Of a DNA stretch of 64,000 nt, positions 53,494-61,948 are shown piece by piece. Source of the stretch: Acidobacteriaceae bacterium (GTDB lineage: Bacteria; Acidobacteriota; Terriglobia; Terriglobales; Acidobacteriaceae). The translations under genes and the position numbers were made by a program. Where the stretch lies: NCBI GenBank assembly GCA_003134815.1, contig PLCO01000012.1:62001-126000 (forward strand), read 5' to 3'. How positions within the stretch are numbered: position 1 is the first letter of the stretch; the number at the start of each line of letters is the position of its first letter. The notes under the pieces are model-generated. The model did no database searches. It had not been told where the DNA came from and saw only the letters and a list, made by a program, of their open reading frames with translations.

Positions 53494-54504
53494 TTAGCTG
53501 GCCGCTGCGAACTGCTCAGGCTCCGTCGCCGGTTCCGCGATTTCATCAATGCGAATTGCGGCCAGAATCACGGAGGAGGTGCGCTGGATAACCTCAAGGC
53601 TCTCTGCCAGCAAGGTTGCGTTTCCGTTGTACATCTGGATGTAATCGCTCGATGCGTTGCCCATCTCCAGGCCGATTGCCTGACCCACGATGAAAGCCAC
53701 GGCCTCGGCTTCCGTCTCGCGCACGGTTGCCGTGGTGAAAGTGCGGCGCTCTGCCTTGTGCAAGAGTTCATGTGCCGTTTCGTGAACCAAGGTGACAAAC
53801 TCCTCGGCCTTCGACTGGCCGGGAAGCAGGGCGATCTTGCCGCCGTAGCTCACGCCCAATGCCGGGGCGATCCGCTCGTTGAACTCAAGTGCGATGTTAT
53901 GCTGTGCGAGAAAATCAATCAGCCGGTCGCGCTGTTCGCCTACTTCGCCGGAGATGTTGTGCTCGAATTCGGGCAGATCCGCACCTTCGGTCTGCTCCAC
54001 GTCGAAGACATAGACAGCGCGAAAACCGATAAGCACCGGGCGCGGCTTGGTGCTGCCATCTCCATCGTTGTTCTGAGCAGCTTCGGCGTTCTTCCGCCGA
54101 TTGCCGATCATCGGCGCGAGAATCTGAACGCCCCTCTCGCCGCGCTTCACGAACCGGCCCATCTCTTTCCATGTGCCGAATCCCGCTACGCGCGTGGCCG
54201 TGGGTCGTTGCCGCGCAATGGCAACGATGTTGCCGAAGCTATAGTTATGAAACCGCGCCATCGCGGTCAGATAGGCGGCAAGTGTTTCGCTTTTGCCTGC
54301 CTCTACCTGCCGGATGAGAAAGTCCACGGCCTGCTTAATGATGAGTTGTGTTGGATTGTCTTTCTGTGCGGTCCGCCCCTGATAGGGCGAATCGCTGCGG
54401 TTGCGCTGCGCCGCATTTTTCCTGTGCGGTGCAGCTTGGCTGCTGGCTGTGCCATTGCTGGCGGTGGTGGCTGCGATGCTGGCAATGCCGTCTCTGCGCT
54501 TCAT
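53494..54504 (-). CDS. ardC: ArdC-like antirestriction protein with zincin domain
   Basis: 336 residues from the ATG at 54504 (AGGAG 8 bases upstream). The N-terminal ssDNA-binding domain of the ArdC/DUF1738 type is seen as YSFGNIVAIARQRPTATRVA and FGTWKEMGRFVKRGERGV. The C-terminal metallopeptidase-like domain has the HExxH zinc motif in TLVHETAHELLH. ArdC coats transferred single strands and protects them from host restriction during conjugation. It lies between the ParB-like gene and the large palindrome. Confidence 0.8.
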   Translation of the reverse strand: MKRRDGIASIAATTASNGTASSQAAPHRKNAAQRNRSDSPYQGRTAQKDNPTQLIIKQAVDFLIRQVEAGKSETLAAYLTAMARFHNYSFGNIVAIARQRPTATRVAGFGTWKEMGRFVKRGERGVQILAPMIGNRRKNAEAAQNNDGDGSTKPRPVLIGFRAVYVFDVEQTEGADLPEFEHNISGEVGEQRDRLIDFLAQHNIALEFNERIAPALGVSYGGKIALLPGQSKAEEFVTLVHETAHELLHKAERRTFTTATVRETEAEAVAFIVGQAIGLEMGNASSDYIQMYNGNATLLAESLEVIQRTSSVILAAIRIDEIAEPATEPEQFAAAS

Positions 54505-54980
54505 GATGATGCTCCTGCGTAGCCCCGAAGGGCCGATTGGCGTCCAAAAGCAAGAGCACCCAAACCAAATTTCTTTCGTTGAGTGCCCCCGCTTCATGGC
54601 TCTTCGCAACGGGCGGAGGCGGGAAGGTTCGGTCAAGGCCGCGCGTTCTCCAGCGCGTTCATCGCAGCGTAGCGGAGAGCCTTGACGGGTTCTTCCCGTC
54701 TCTGCCAGACCGTTGCCTGAAGCGGGGGCACTGCACGAAGGAAGAAAATTGGTTCTTTTCCTTATTGCTGTACGCTTGTTCGCACGTCAGGGAGGGGCGT
54801 TGCGGGGAAGGAACGGCACCGCTGAGGTGGGTCGTGGAAGACGCCGGCACCATTGGCGCCTGCAACGAGGGAGGAAACCTCCTCCCAACATTTCCGATCC
54901 GTGCGCGGGAAATATATCCTTGATTGATAGGCACACCCTCGCTTGTTTTTGCTGTTGGTTTTGGAATAGGAGAATTGCCC
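54505..54980. other. Non-coding region with large palindrome
   Basis: A 476-bp gap without a credible gene; open frames here lack family resemblance. It holds the 192-bp palindrome listed separately and, further on, a small hairpin GGAGG/CCTCC with loop AAA at about 54871-54883 that could end a transcript. Confidence 0.5.
54563..54754 (+). repeat. 192-bp imperfect palindrome, candidate RNA, MITE or oriT
   Basis: Ends AACCAA (54563-54568) and TTGGTT (54749-54754). Nested stems: 54582-54596 with 54718-54732 (15 pairs, no mismatch), 54606-54611 with 54711-54716 (6), 54612-54626 with 54692-54706 (15, two of them G-T), 54632-54639 with 54679-54686 (8), 54647-54651 with 54674-54678 (5). The G-T pairs are stable only in an RNA copied as the plus strand. 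Confidence 0.75.
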
Positions 54981-55880
54981 TTGGTCAACCTTTTGGAACT
55001 AAGAGAAGGTTCTCGCTTTGAATCTTTCTGCAAGGCCCTACTGGTCGAGAAATTCCTGCGCTTTCAAGCATTCTCACCGCCAGATGGGGCTATTGATGGT
55101 TATGACGAAGATTCAGAAACGGTCTTCCAATTCTACTTTCCCGAACAAGCACCGCGAAAAGACAAGATTGTTGCGGACATTCAGAAGGTTCTGAGCTCTG
55201 GTGGACGTTTCAAAGCATGGGTATTAATTCTTCCCAAGGACCCGAGCCCGACGCAAACGAAATGGGTACAGGGCGCCTTCTCTGGGACTTCGATTCAGGC
55301 GGCAATATGGGGTAAAACGCGAATTGAACAATTGCTGCGAGACTATCCTGCTGTTCGTGATGCGTTCTTCCCCACAGAAGTAAAGAAGGCTATTAGAAGG
55401 CTTGCCAAGGGGAAAAAACCATGTACTGGAGATGCCGAAGACTGGCAGGCCATCGAGGCTGAGGAATCTGTGGAACTGCGAGAACTCATGGAGCGCCTGG
55501 CGGAAGAGAGTGCAAGGAGAAAACACCGGGAGGTTTCGAGCGTCGATTTTAGTCGTGAATATGGCGAATTTAACAGTCATTTCAGGCTGTCGTCCTACGA
55601 CCGGCTAAATCGGAATTTGATGGGTGACGCGAGGCAGTATCTCGAACAGAAGTTCTATGCAAGACGCCAAGGGGAATCGAAGTCGGCGCAGCGCAAACGA
55701 CGAATTGACGGAATCCACGGTATAAAGCAAGCAATGAAAATTGCCGAGGAGGAGTATCGCCGAGATTTGATGATGGTCGCCGGTACTGATTCTTTGAGAG
55801 GGATGAATTCAGAGCAATTGGAATCGGTGTTTCAGCACCTCAAGAGAAGGCAAAGGCTGCATGAATCTCAACGGGCCTGA
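54981..55880 (+). CDS. Predicted nuclease-like protein with helical tail
   Basis: 299 residues if it starts at the TTG at 54981, which has AGGAG 8 bases upstream; an upstream TTG at 54924 adds 19 unconvincing residues. The N-terminal third (SRFESFCKALLVEKF, PPDGAIDGYDEDSETVFQFY) resembles restriction-like domains that read D-G-x-I-D-G then F-Q-F-Y, as in the nuclease ends of some anti-phage sensors. The rest is charged and helical (LMERLAEESARRKHREV). Catalytic Lys not obvious, so activity is uncertain. Confidence 0.5.
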   Translation: MVNLLELREGSRFESFCKALLVEKFLRFQAFSPPDGAIDGYDEDSETVFQFYFPEQAPRKDKIVADIQKVLSSGGRFKAWVLILPKDPSPTQTKWVQGAFSGTSIQAAIWGKTRIEQLLRDYPAVRDAFFPTEVKKAIRRLAKGKKPCTGDAEDWQAIEAEESVELRELMERLAEESARRKHREVSSVDFSREYGEFNSHFRLSSYDRLNRNLMGDARQYLEQKFYARRQGESKSAQRKRRIDGIHGIKQAMKIAEEEYRRDLMMVAGTDSLRGMNSEQLESVFQHLKRRQRLHESQRA

Positions 55881-55947
55881 TGTACATTTCCGCATTTCAC
55901 ATATTCGCCCACCGCGACCTGCATAGGAAAGTTGCAACGAATACGCT

Positions 55948-56757
55948 ATGGATAAGAACGGATCAAACCTTGACGAAATACTGCTCAAACTTGCGCGCGC
56001 AGAGAAGCATCTTGGCGATGTCCTAACCGCATTGGAAGGCCACAAGCGAGGGGAAGTTACTATCGCGATGGAGAAGGACGAAGTGCTCCAGGTGGCAGTT
56101 CAACGAGTGCATCTTGTTCCTAATTCATCGCCCGAAGTAAGCGCGATTGCGGGAGACTTTTTCTCAAATGTTCGCGCGGTCCTCGATTACATCGTCTGGC
56201 AGCTCGTTCTGAGCAATCCACCCAATGAACCGGGGCCAAGCAATCAGTTTCCCATCACAGATTCATCGAAAGGATTTTCAGATCAAGTTGCTCGGAAACG
56301 CCTACGAGGTGTCGCTGAAGACGCCATAAAGATCATAGAGGCTTTACAGCCCTATCATGACCGCAACAACCCGTTGGGACTTTTGAATAGGCTTGTCAAC
56401 ATTGATAAGCACCAGACGCTCAACGTGGTTGCAGTTGTTGCGGACAACACGGAAGTCATCTCTCAGTCCGGCAGTTTTGCACTCATGCTGGGAGACGAAG
56501 AGTTGCGCGATGGGTCAGTGTTCGGGGACATTGGGATACCGCTGAATCTAATTCCAAGCATGTTTCCTGATTTTGGGCAAAGACTTCCTTCCATGAAGAT
56601 GCACGGAACATGTTCTTTATTTCTAGCATTCGACGATCCGACTGCCGAAAGACTGGAAGATTTCCGTGTGGATAGAACTTTGCAAAAGATCTACGCCTTC
56701 GTCAAGGAGTGTGTACTTCCCAGATTTGATGGTTACCTCAGATCGGGGAGTAATTGA
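55948..56757 (+). CDS. Hypothetical helical protein
   Basis: 269 residues. ILLKLARAEKHLGDVLTALE at the start and GDFFSNVRAVLDYIVWQLVL near residue 75, with QPYHDRNNPLGLLNRLVNID and KHQTLN later, form a recurring pattern in short proteins of mobile elements. It may have a HEPN-like helical fold, but no R-x4-6-H motif is evident. It follows the nuclease-like gene by 67 bp on the same strand. Confidence 0.55.
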   Translation: MDKNGSNLDEILLKLARAEKHLGDVLTALEGHKRGEVTIAMEKDEVLQVAVQRVHLVPNSSPEVSAIAGDFFSNVRAVLDYIVWQLVLSNPPNEPGPSNQFPITDSSKGFSDQVARKRLRGVAEDAIKIIEALQPYHDRNNPLGLLNRLVNIDKHQTLNVVAVVADNTEVISQSGSFALMLGDEELRDGSVFGDIGIPLNLIPSMFPDFGQRLPSMKMHGTCSLFLAFDDPTAERLEDFRVDRTLQKIYAFVKECVLPRFDGYLRSGSN

Positions 56758-56914
56758 CCTCAACGTGTTGAGTGGCGAAGTACGTGATCGCCATTGCTGA
56801 GTGCTTTGATTCCCTATCGCATCATCTATCATGTTCCGTTTTGGTGTACCGAGGTGGCTACGCGTCACCACGAGATTTCCCAACAAACGAGTGCCTTTTC
56901 AAAGCCTTCTCGAA

Positions 56915-57715
56915 TCACGGCTGTGCAAATATTCCCAACGAACCCCCTTCTCTCGTAACAGGTAACGAGTACAGCGCCTCAAAGTTCGCATCAATGCTTT
57001 CATTTATCGGCGGCGGGATCTTCGTCTTCTGAATCTGTTCGAAAATCCTTGATGCCATCTGATCACACATCCTGATCATGACTCCGCCCAGAGTTTCGTT
57101 ATCCACGTCGGCAGAGGAGTATACAAGTGTGATTTGATGAGGCAGGGTGTTGCCCATGTAATATCCCTTGCGGCGCTCATTGATCTCACGATGGGAATCA
57201 AGTTCGCTATCCACAACAAGCGCAATACGATGGTGCGACGGAATCGGCCTGCTCAGATTTCGCGTAATCGTTAAATGCCAGCCAATCTGTTCTGGATTGA
57301 CACCGTTCTTTATCCCGACGATCAAGTACGCCGCGAGACAAATAAAAGGTACGCCAGGAGGGCCGTAAGTGGCTGGCGGTTTCGGGGTAAAGTAGGAGAC
57401 AGAGACGGCACATCTTTTCCCGAAGAGCATCCGTGTGTTCGTGTCAACCGCGACCACGTATTCATAGGCAAACAGGGCTCGCTTTGCGGTAAATGTGCTT
57501 TTCCCATCTGACGGAATCGAAGACACGATCTTTGGCTTGCCGCTAGTCCGCTCATAGCTGCGCTCGGTTCGTGTTGATTTTGCGTCGGCGCCCACGATCT
57601 CGATTGCGTCTGTTTGCCAATCGTATGAGACAGTAAGTGTGCGGTCGTCTCCTACGTTTACCGTACCGTAGACGGAATCCTGCCGTAACTTCGTCTTTCC
57701 CTTCTTTCGTTTCAT
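56915..57715 (-). CDS. Hypothetical protein, possibly RNase H-like
   Basis: 266 residues. YEYVVAVDTNT (about residues 84-94), then a strand-helix pattern with VVDSELDSHREINERRKGYY, could be an RNase H-like core with Asp residues on strand ends, but I cannot assign a family. The N-terminal 75 residues are basic and beta-rich. It lies convergent to the helical protein gene and 120 bp downstream of the SIR2 gene on the same strand; they might form an operon. Confidence 0.5.
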   Translation of the reverse strand: MKRKKGKTKLRQDSVYGTVNVGDDRTLTVSYDWQTDAIEIVGADAKSTRTERSYERTSGKPKIVSSIPSDGKSTFTAKRALFAYEYVVAVDTNTRMLFGKRCAVSVSYFTPKPPATYGPPGVPFICLAAYLIVGIKNGVNPEQIGWHLTITRNLSRPIPSHHRIALVVDSELDSHREINERRKGYYMGNTLPHQITLVYSSADVDNETLGGVMIRMCDQMASRIFEQIQKTKIPPPINESIDANFEALYSLPVTREGGSLGIFAQP

Positions 57716-57835
57716 GAAACCTCACGAGGGTCTCTTACAAAGCTAAACTCTCGGCATAAGGGCTTTCTCTCCCGTCCTGTAAATAGTTACGCGAGTGTTC
57801 CCAGCCGAGTGATCCCGGATCAGCGGCAACGGATG

Positions 57836-59110
57836 TCATGCTGGCGGAGGAAGGAGAAGTTCGTCGGAGCCTCCCTCCAACCAAGGCAGTATTCCGTCAA
57901 GCCGTGATGTCGCCGCGGTGAAACCGCAGTGCCACAGCGCCACCCGATGCTGTTTGGAAACTTCAAAGGAGTTCCGAAGCGCCAAGTCGAGGGGATTGGG
58001 AGGCGAGGGATGCCCTGGCTCAAGAAAGAAGTCTCCTGGTGCGGTCAGGGTGTTACTGAGCCCGCGGGACCATGCGTCCTCACGAAATGTCATCGGATCG
58101 GTTTTGCAGTCCGCGAAATCGAGCACCATGATTGGGAGCCGTGTTCCGGTGCTTCCGTACCGATTTTGCAGAACACGATTGATGTGTATATCGCCAAATC
58201 CGTAGCCTCCTATGAGAATTGCATCTGCTTCGTAGATGTGTCGCGTCAGTGCAGCGTGAAGAGAATGGAACGGCTCGACGAGCAGTTGGTCGAGTTTGTG
58301 CCCGCCAGCAATAAGGGTCGTTTGCGGAAACGCCTTTCCTTCCGAACGCTTCTCGGTAGGTCGCCCGTCGAGGTCATCGAAGAACGTTTCTATTTTCGTC
58401 AAGTCATTCCTCCAATAGATCGGACCTCCGTGCTGATATTGGAAGGAATGATGCACACTACCATGAAGGTGATAGATGAAAGCCCATTCCTTGCGCAGAT
58501 GAACGCTGGCCGGGTTGAACTGGCCGCTTTCGCCAAAACCAGTGAAGGCATCAGGCCACGCCGAGAGGGCGGCGACATCGTAGTTGAGGTTGTAGACACC
58601 AACCTCGAACGTTTTGCGCAACCCGTCAAGAAGACGTTTGTACTCTTGTGCGGCATCGCTTGAATTATCGAGGTCGCGGCTTTTTTCGCGCATATATTTG
58701 GCGAGTCGCGCAAGTAAGTTGCTGAGCTGGTCAATGATAGGTACTGTTGCGCCATATCGGTCTGTTTCGCTCAACATCGGAAATGGGATCGACGGTGGTT
58801 TCATTCCGGGGCATGCAGTTGCGCGCAGCGTGTCTCCCCAGGGAGCGGGTTCCATCCAGTGGGCGAGAGCGATCATTTCGCCGAGCACCTTTTCAAAGTT
58901 GACGGCTGGCCCGTTTCTCACATCGCCAGACTGGTAGTACGCGGCGATGGTGTCCCACAAGGAAGTGAAAAAGTTCGGCGGCCCATATTGAGACGCCCAT
59001 TCCTCGCTCCACTCTTTAATGGATTGGTTCAGGTCTGGGACGGAAGGCATTCCTACAGGTATCGAGCTGCCGGAGCCCAGAATTACCAGTAATCGCTTTT
59101 TGACCGTCAT
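57836..59110 (-). CDS. SIR2-family NADase-like defence protein
   Basis: 424 residues. The N-terminal Rossmann-type start LLVILGSGSSIPVGMPSVPD (about 7-26), then VYNLNYDVAALSAW (about 173), the catalytic-type His in IYHLHGSVHHS (about 215), and ILIGGYGFGDIHINRVL (about 300) are the SIR2_2 pattern. Such proteins deplete NAD on phage detection (Dsr, Thoeris ThsA, Avs and pAgo partners). No Argonaute or TIR gene is adjacent, so its trigger is unknown. Confidence 0.8.
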   Translation of the reverse strand: MTVKKRLLVILGSGSSIPVGMPSVPDLNQSIKEWSEEWASQYGPPNFFTSLWDTIAAYYQSGDVRNGPAVNFEKVLGEMIALAHWMEPAPWGDTLRATACPGMKPPSIPFPMLSETDRYGATVPIIDQLSNLLARLAKYMREKSRDLDNSSDAAQEYKRLLDGLRKTFEVGVYNLNYDVAALSAWPDAFTGFGESGQFNPASVHLRKEWAFIYHLHGSVHHSFQYQHGGPIYWRNDLTKIETFFDDLDGRPTEKRSEGKAFPQTTLIAGGHKLDQLLVEPFHSLHAALTRHIYEADAILIGGYGFGDIHINRVLQNRYGSTGTRLPIMVLDFADCKTDPMTFREDAWSRGLSNTLTAPGDFFLEPGHPSPPNPLDLALRNSFEVSKQHRVALWHCGFTAATSRLDGILPWLEGGSDELLLPPPA

Positions 59111-59227
59111 GTCACTATCGTAGCTGGAATATCGGGTAGATCATTACGAAGTCTTCGTTCCCATTCGGCAAGGTGAATTTGGATATTATGGAGGCTGGCG
59201 CAGCCCCCATTCTACTGATGCCTTCAG

Positions 59228-61942
59228 TCAGATCCCCATGCCGATTCCCTGGACGATAGATGGCGACTGAATCTCAAGTGCAGATGTCTTCGAAACATCG
59301 GCGCTGAGTTGCGGGCAGAGCTTGGTCATGTCGTCCGTGAAGATGGTCGCCTCGTGGCTCGCGCGGGAAATAGAAACGTACCCAAACCGGGAATTGAGTA
59401 GATCCGGGTGAACGCCGGTATCGGCATTCACAAGCACGCGCTCGGCGGTGAGGCCCTGGGAACTGTGACTGGTGACGGCGTATCCGTGGTCGAAATGGCG
59501 GTACTCCTGGGCATTGAATTCGACCTGGCGGTTGTTGTCGAGACGGGCTGAAATGCGGCCGTCCGATGCGATGGACTCAATGGTGGCAAGGTCGCGGTTG
59601 GCGACGCCGAGCGACTTGTCGGGTGCGGTGAACTGTATGCGGTCGCCTACGGAGAATTCGCGATCGATCTCGCGGTAAACGCTGACACCGGTCAGGCGGC
59701 GTGGATCGTAGCTGGCCTGTTCACCGGAGGGTTTTTCGACAGTAAGTAGGTTGGCGGCGGGGTTGATACCGACAACAGCGCCATAGGTTCCGGCTTCGAT
59801 TCCAACAGCCTTGCTGCCGCGTGAATAACGAACCACGTCGCTGATCTCATAGTGGCTGGCCCAAGAGCGTTCGGCACCGGTCATGTCCTGGCGCTGAACG
59901 AGCACGCGGAAGCTGTGATCCTCCGGCGCAAGTGTTCCGTTCGCCTTTAATTCCTGTCGAACGGCGACGTTCAGCTCGCGGCGGGACGCATTGTCTGGCG
60001 AGACGATCAGGGTTTTTTCGGGTGATTCAACGTAACTCTTGGCGATGGCGCGGATGCGCTCTTCCGTGCCGGAAATCTCTCTGATGCGGCCCTGTTGCTG
60101 GAGCGAATCAAGGGCCCCGGATACTTGACCTGTCGCAAGCAGCTCGACCGCTGACTTCAGCGCCGGTTCTTTCTGCCGAACGATCTCATCCAGTTTGGCG
60201 GTGCTCATTCCGGCTTCTTGCAACTGCTCAAACGGACGGCCTGCTTCGACGCCCTGGTGCTGACGCGCGTCGCCGATCAAGAGCACACGGTCGTTGGGGC
60301 CGAGACGCGTAAGGAATTCGCGCATCTGGTTGGTGCTCGCAAGGCTGGATTCATCCACAAAATAGAAATGGCGCTGCTGTTGAGTGGCAGGATTGGGCGA
60401 GCGTGCAAGGAAGCCTTGCAGGGTCCCGGACTCGACGCCTGCCTCGCCAAGCTGACGAGCGGCGCGTGAGGTCGGGGCGAAACCCTCGACCGCGTAGCCG
60501 TTCCATTCGGCGGCGCTGCGAACGACGGAGAGTGTCGTTGTTTTGCCCGCGCCGGCGTAGCCCTGAACACCTTGAACACGGTCGGCAGAGCTGAGCACAT
60601 CCTCGACCACGCTCTTTTGGGCTCGGTTGAGACGCGTGTTCTGGTCGGTCACTGTGATGGCTTGCTCGCGTGACATGACGGGCTCAACCGTGTTCCGGCC
60701 CTCACGCACTCGGCGAACAATCTCAGACTCGGCTTCGATGGTCTTCGCTGTAGTGAACTGCCGAGCTGGTTGGCTCTGCGATCGCTCGACGATCTGAAAT
60801 TCCCCGGAAGCGAGGCGGGCATCCAGGTTACCGCGTACCTGGGCAAAAGTGACGTCACCCATACCGCGGCGGAGGCCGTCACGGATTAGTGCCCGCTCAT
60901 CGACTACGGCCTCTCGCTCAAAGTTCTTATCTCGGGAAAAGGTAAGTGATTCGCGCACGCGGTCAAGGGAGTTTACCGGCTGCTCCTGATTCTGAACTCG
61001 CTCCCGCGCGGCGCGGACGACCGCTTCGGCCTGGTGGCCGAAGTCCGATGCGAGCTTGCGATGGGCGGCCATGACTTCGCCGGGAGAGTGGATTTCTTTG
61101 CGGTCGCGTGTGGAGTGCGCGGCAATCTCCGCGGCCTCCTTTCCGGCGCGTCCTGTGCGCTCAAGATACTCGCGAATTTGTTGGCTACGCGGGCTTGATG
61201 CGTCAAGGTACTCCTGCGTGTAACCCTTGATCTCCGGCGCGCCGCTGCGGCCAACGGCGATCTCGTAACCAAGATGGCGAAGCTGGTAGGTCAACTCCGA
61301 TTGATAAATGGCTGTAGCGAACTGCTGCGATGCGAAGAGGCTCTGGGGCTGGATGGCTCGCGGCTGGCCATTCTCGCGCTCGGTCACGTTGAATACGACT
61401 GCGTGGGTATGAAGCTGCGGCGCAACGTAACCGTCGACCGGGCGGGCCGTGTCGTGTTCAAACTTCGCGGCGATGAATTTGGCAGTCGTCTCCGGTGCAT
61501 GGTTTCCGCCGATGCGAGCCTGGGTGTACATTTCGAGCTGCTCCAAGGCGACACGGACGCTCTCGCGATGGGCTCTACGGACGTTGTCGTCGCCGCCAAC
61601 GAGCGCAGTCAGCGAGATGGATTTGGGCGCGGAAAACGTCGCATCCCAACCGGCGCGATGCTCCATTGTCTTGACCGTTTTGCCGTCCGCGTCCTGATAT
61701 TCATAGGAAGCGCGCTGGCGAACGAGTTGCTCGCCGGAGGCCGGGTGCTGACCTTGGCTAAGTTTGGCAAAATCCTCGGCTGAAACCGTTCCGGCGAGGC
61801 CGAACCGAGCGGCAAGTCGGCCTTGCCACTCGCCTTGGATCACGCCGCGCTCGGACCAATAGTTCTGCTCCTTCGCGGTGAATTCCTTCGCGTGGTAACT
61901 CTGCGCCTGCCCTGCCGAAAGCGGCTTGGAGATAGTCAGCAT
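59228..61942 (-). CDS. traI: MobF conjugative relaxase-helicase (TraI/TrwC type)
   Basis: 904 residues. The relaxase domain covers about 1-310 (AGWDATFSAPKSISLTALVG, and the metal-binding histidines in PQLHTHAVVFN). The SF1 helicase follows: GYAGAGKTTTLSVVRS (about 480), FYFVDESSLAS, LIGDARQHQGVEAG, and late YAVTSHSSQGLTAERVLVN with FGYVSISRASHEA. It nicks oriT, stays bound to the strand and unwinds it. The usual paired tyrosines near the N-terminus are not as clear as in TrwC. Stop 6 bp from the coupling protein gene, same strand. Confidence 0.9.
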   Translation of the reverse strand: MLTISKPLSAGQAQSYHAKEFTAKEQNYWSERGVIQGEWQGRLAARFGLAGTVSAEDFAKLSQGQHPASGEQLVRQRASYEYQDADGKTVKTMEHRAGWDATFSAPKSISLTALVGGDDNVRRAHRESVRVALEQLEMYTQARIGGNHAPETTAKFIAAKFEHDTARPVDGYVAPQLHTHAVVFNVTERENGQPRAIQPQSLFASQQFATAIYQSELTYQLRHLGYEIAVGRSGAPEIKGYTQEYLDASSPRSQQIREYLERTGRAGKEAAEIAAHSTRDRKEIHSPGEVMAAHRKLASDFGHQAEAVVRAARERVQNQEQPVNSLDRVRESLTFSRDKNFEREAVVDERALIRDGLRRGMGDVTFAQVRGNLDARLASGEFQIVERSQSQPARQFTTAKTIEAESEIVRRVREGRNTVEPVMSREQAITVTDQNTRLNRAQKSVVEDVLSSADRVQGVQGYAGAGKTTTLSVVRSAAEWNGYAVEGFAPTSRAARQLGEAGVESGTLQGFLARSPNPATQQQRHFYFVDESSLASTNQMREFLTRLGPNDRVLLIGDARQHQGVEAGRPFEQLQEAGMSTAKLDEIVRQKEPALKSAVELLATGQVSGALDSLQQQGRIREISGTEERIRAIAKSYVESPEKTLIVSPDNASRRELNVAVRQELKANGTLAPEDHSFRVLVQRQDMTGAERSWASHYEISDVVRYSRGSKAVGIEAGTYGAVVGINPAANLLTVEKPSGEQASYDPRRLTGVSVYREIDREFSVGDRIQFTAPDKSLGVANRDLATIESIASDGRISARLDNNRQVEFNAQEYRHFDHGYAVTSHSSQGLTAERVLVNADTGVHPDLLNSRFGYVSISRASHEATIFTDDMTKLCPQLSADVSKTSALEIQSPSIVQGIGMGI

Positions 61943-61948
61943 AGGCGT

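Noticed and set aside
53485..54522. 345-residue plus-strand open frame
   Set aside because: Mirror of the ArdC-like gene, which has the HExxH motif and a ribosome-binding site.
54563..54754. Retron non-coding RNA
   Set aside because: The fold is suggestive, but no reverse transcriptase gene lies in the window.
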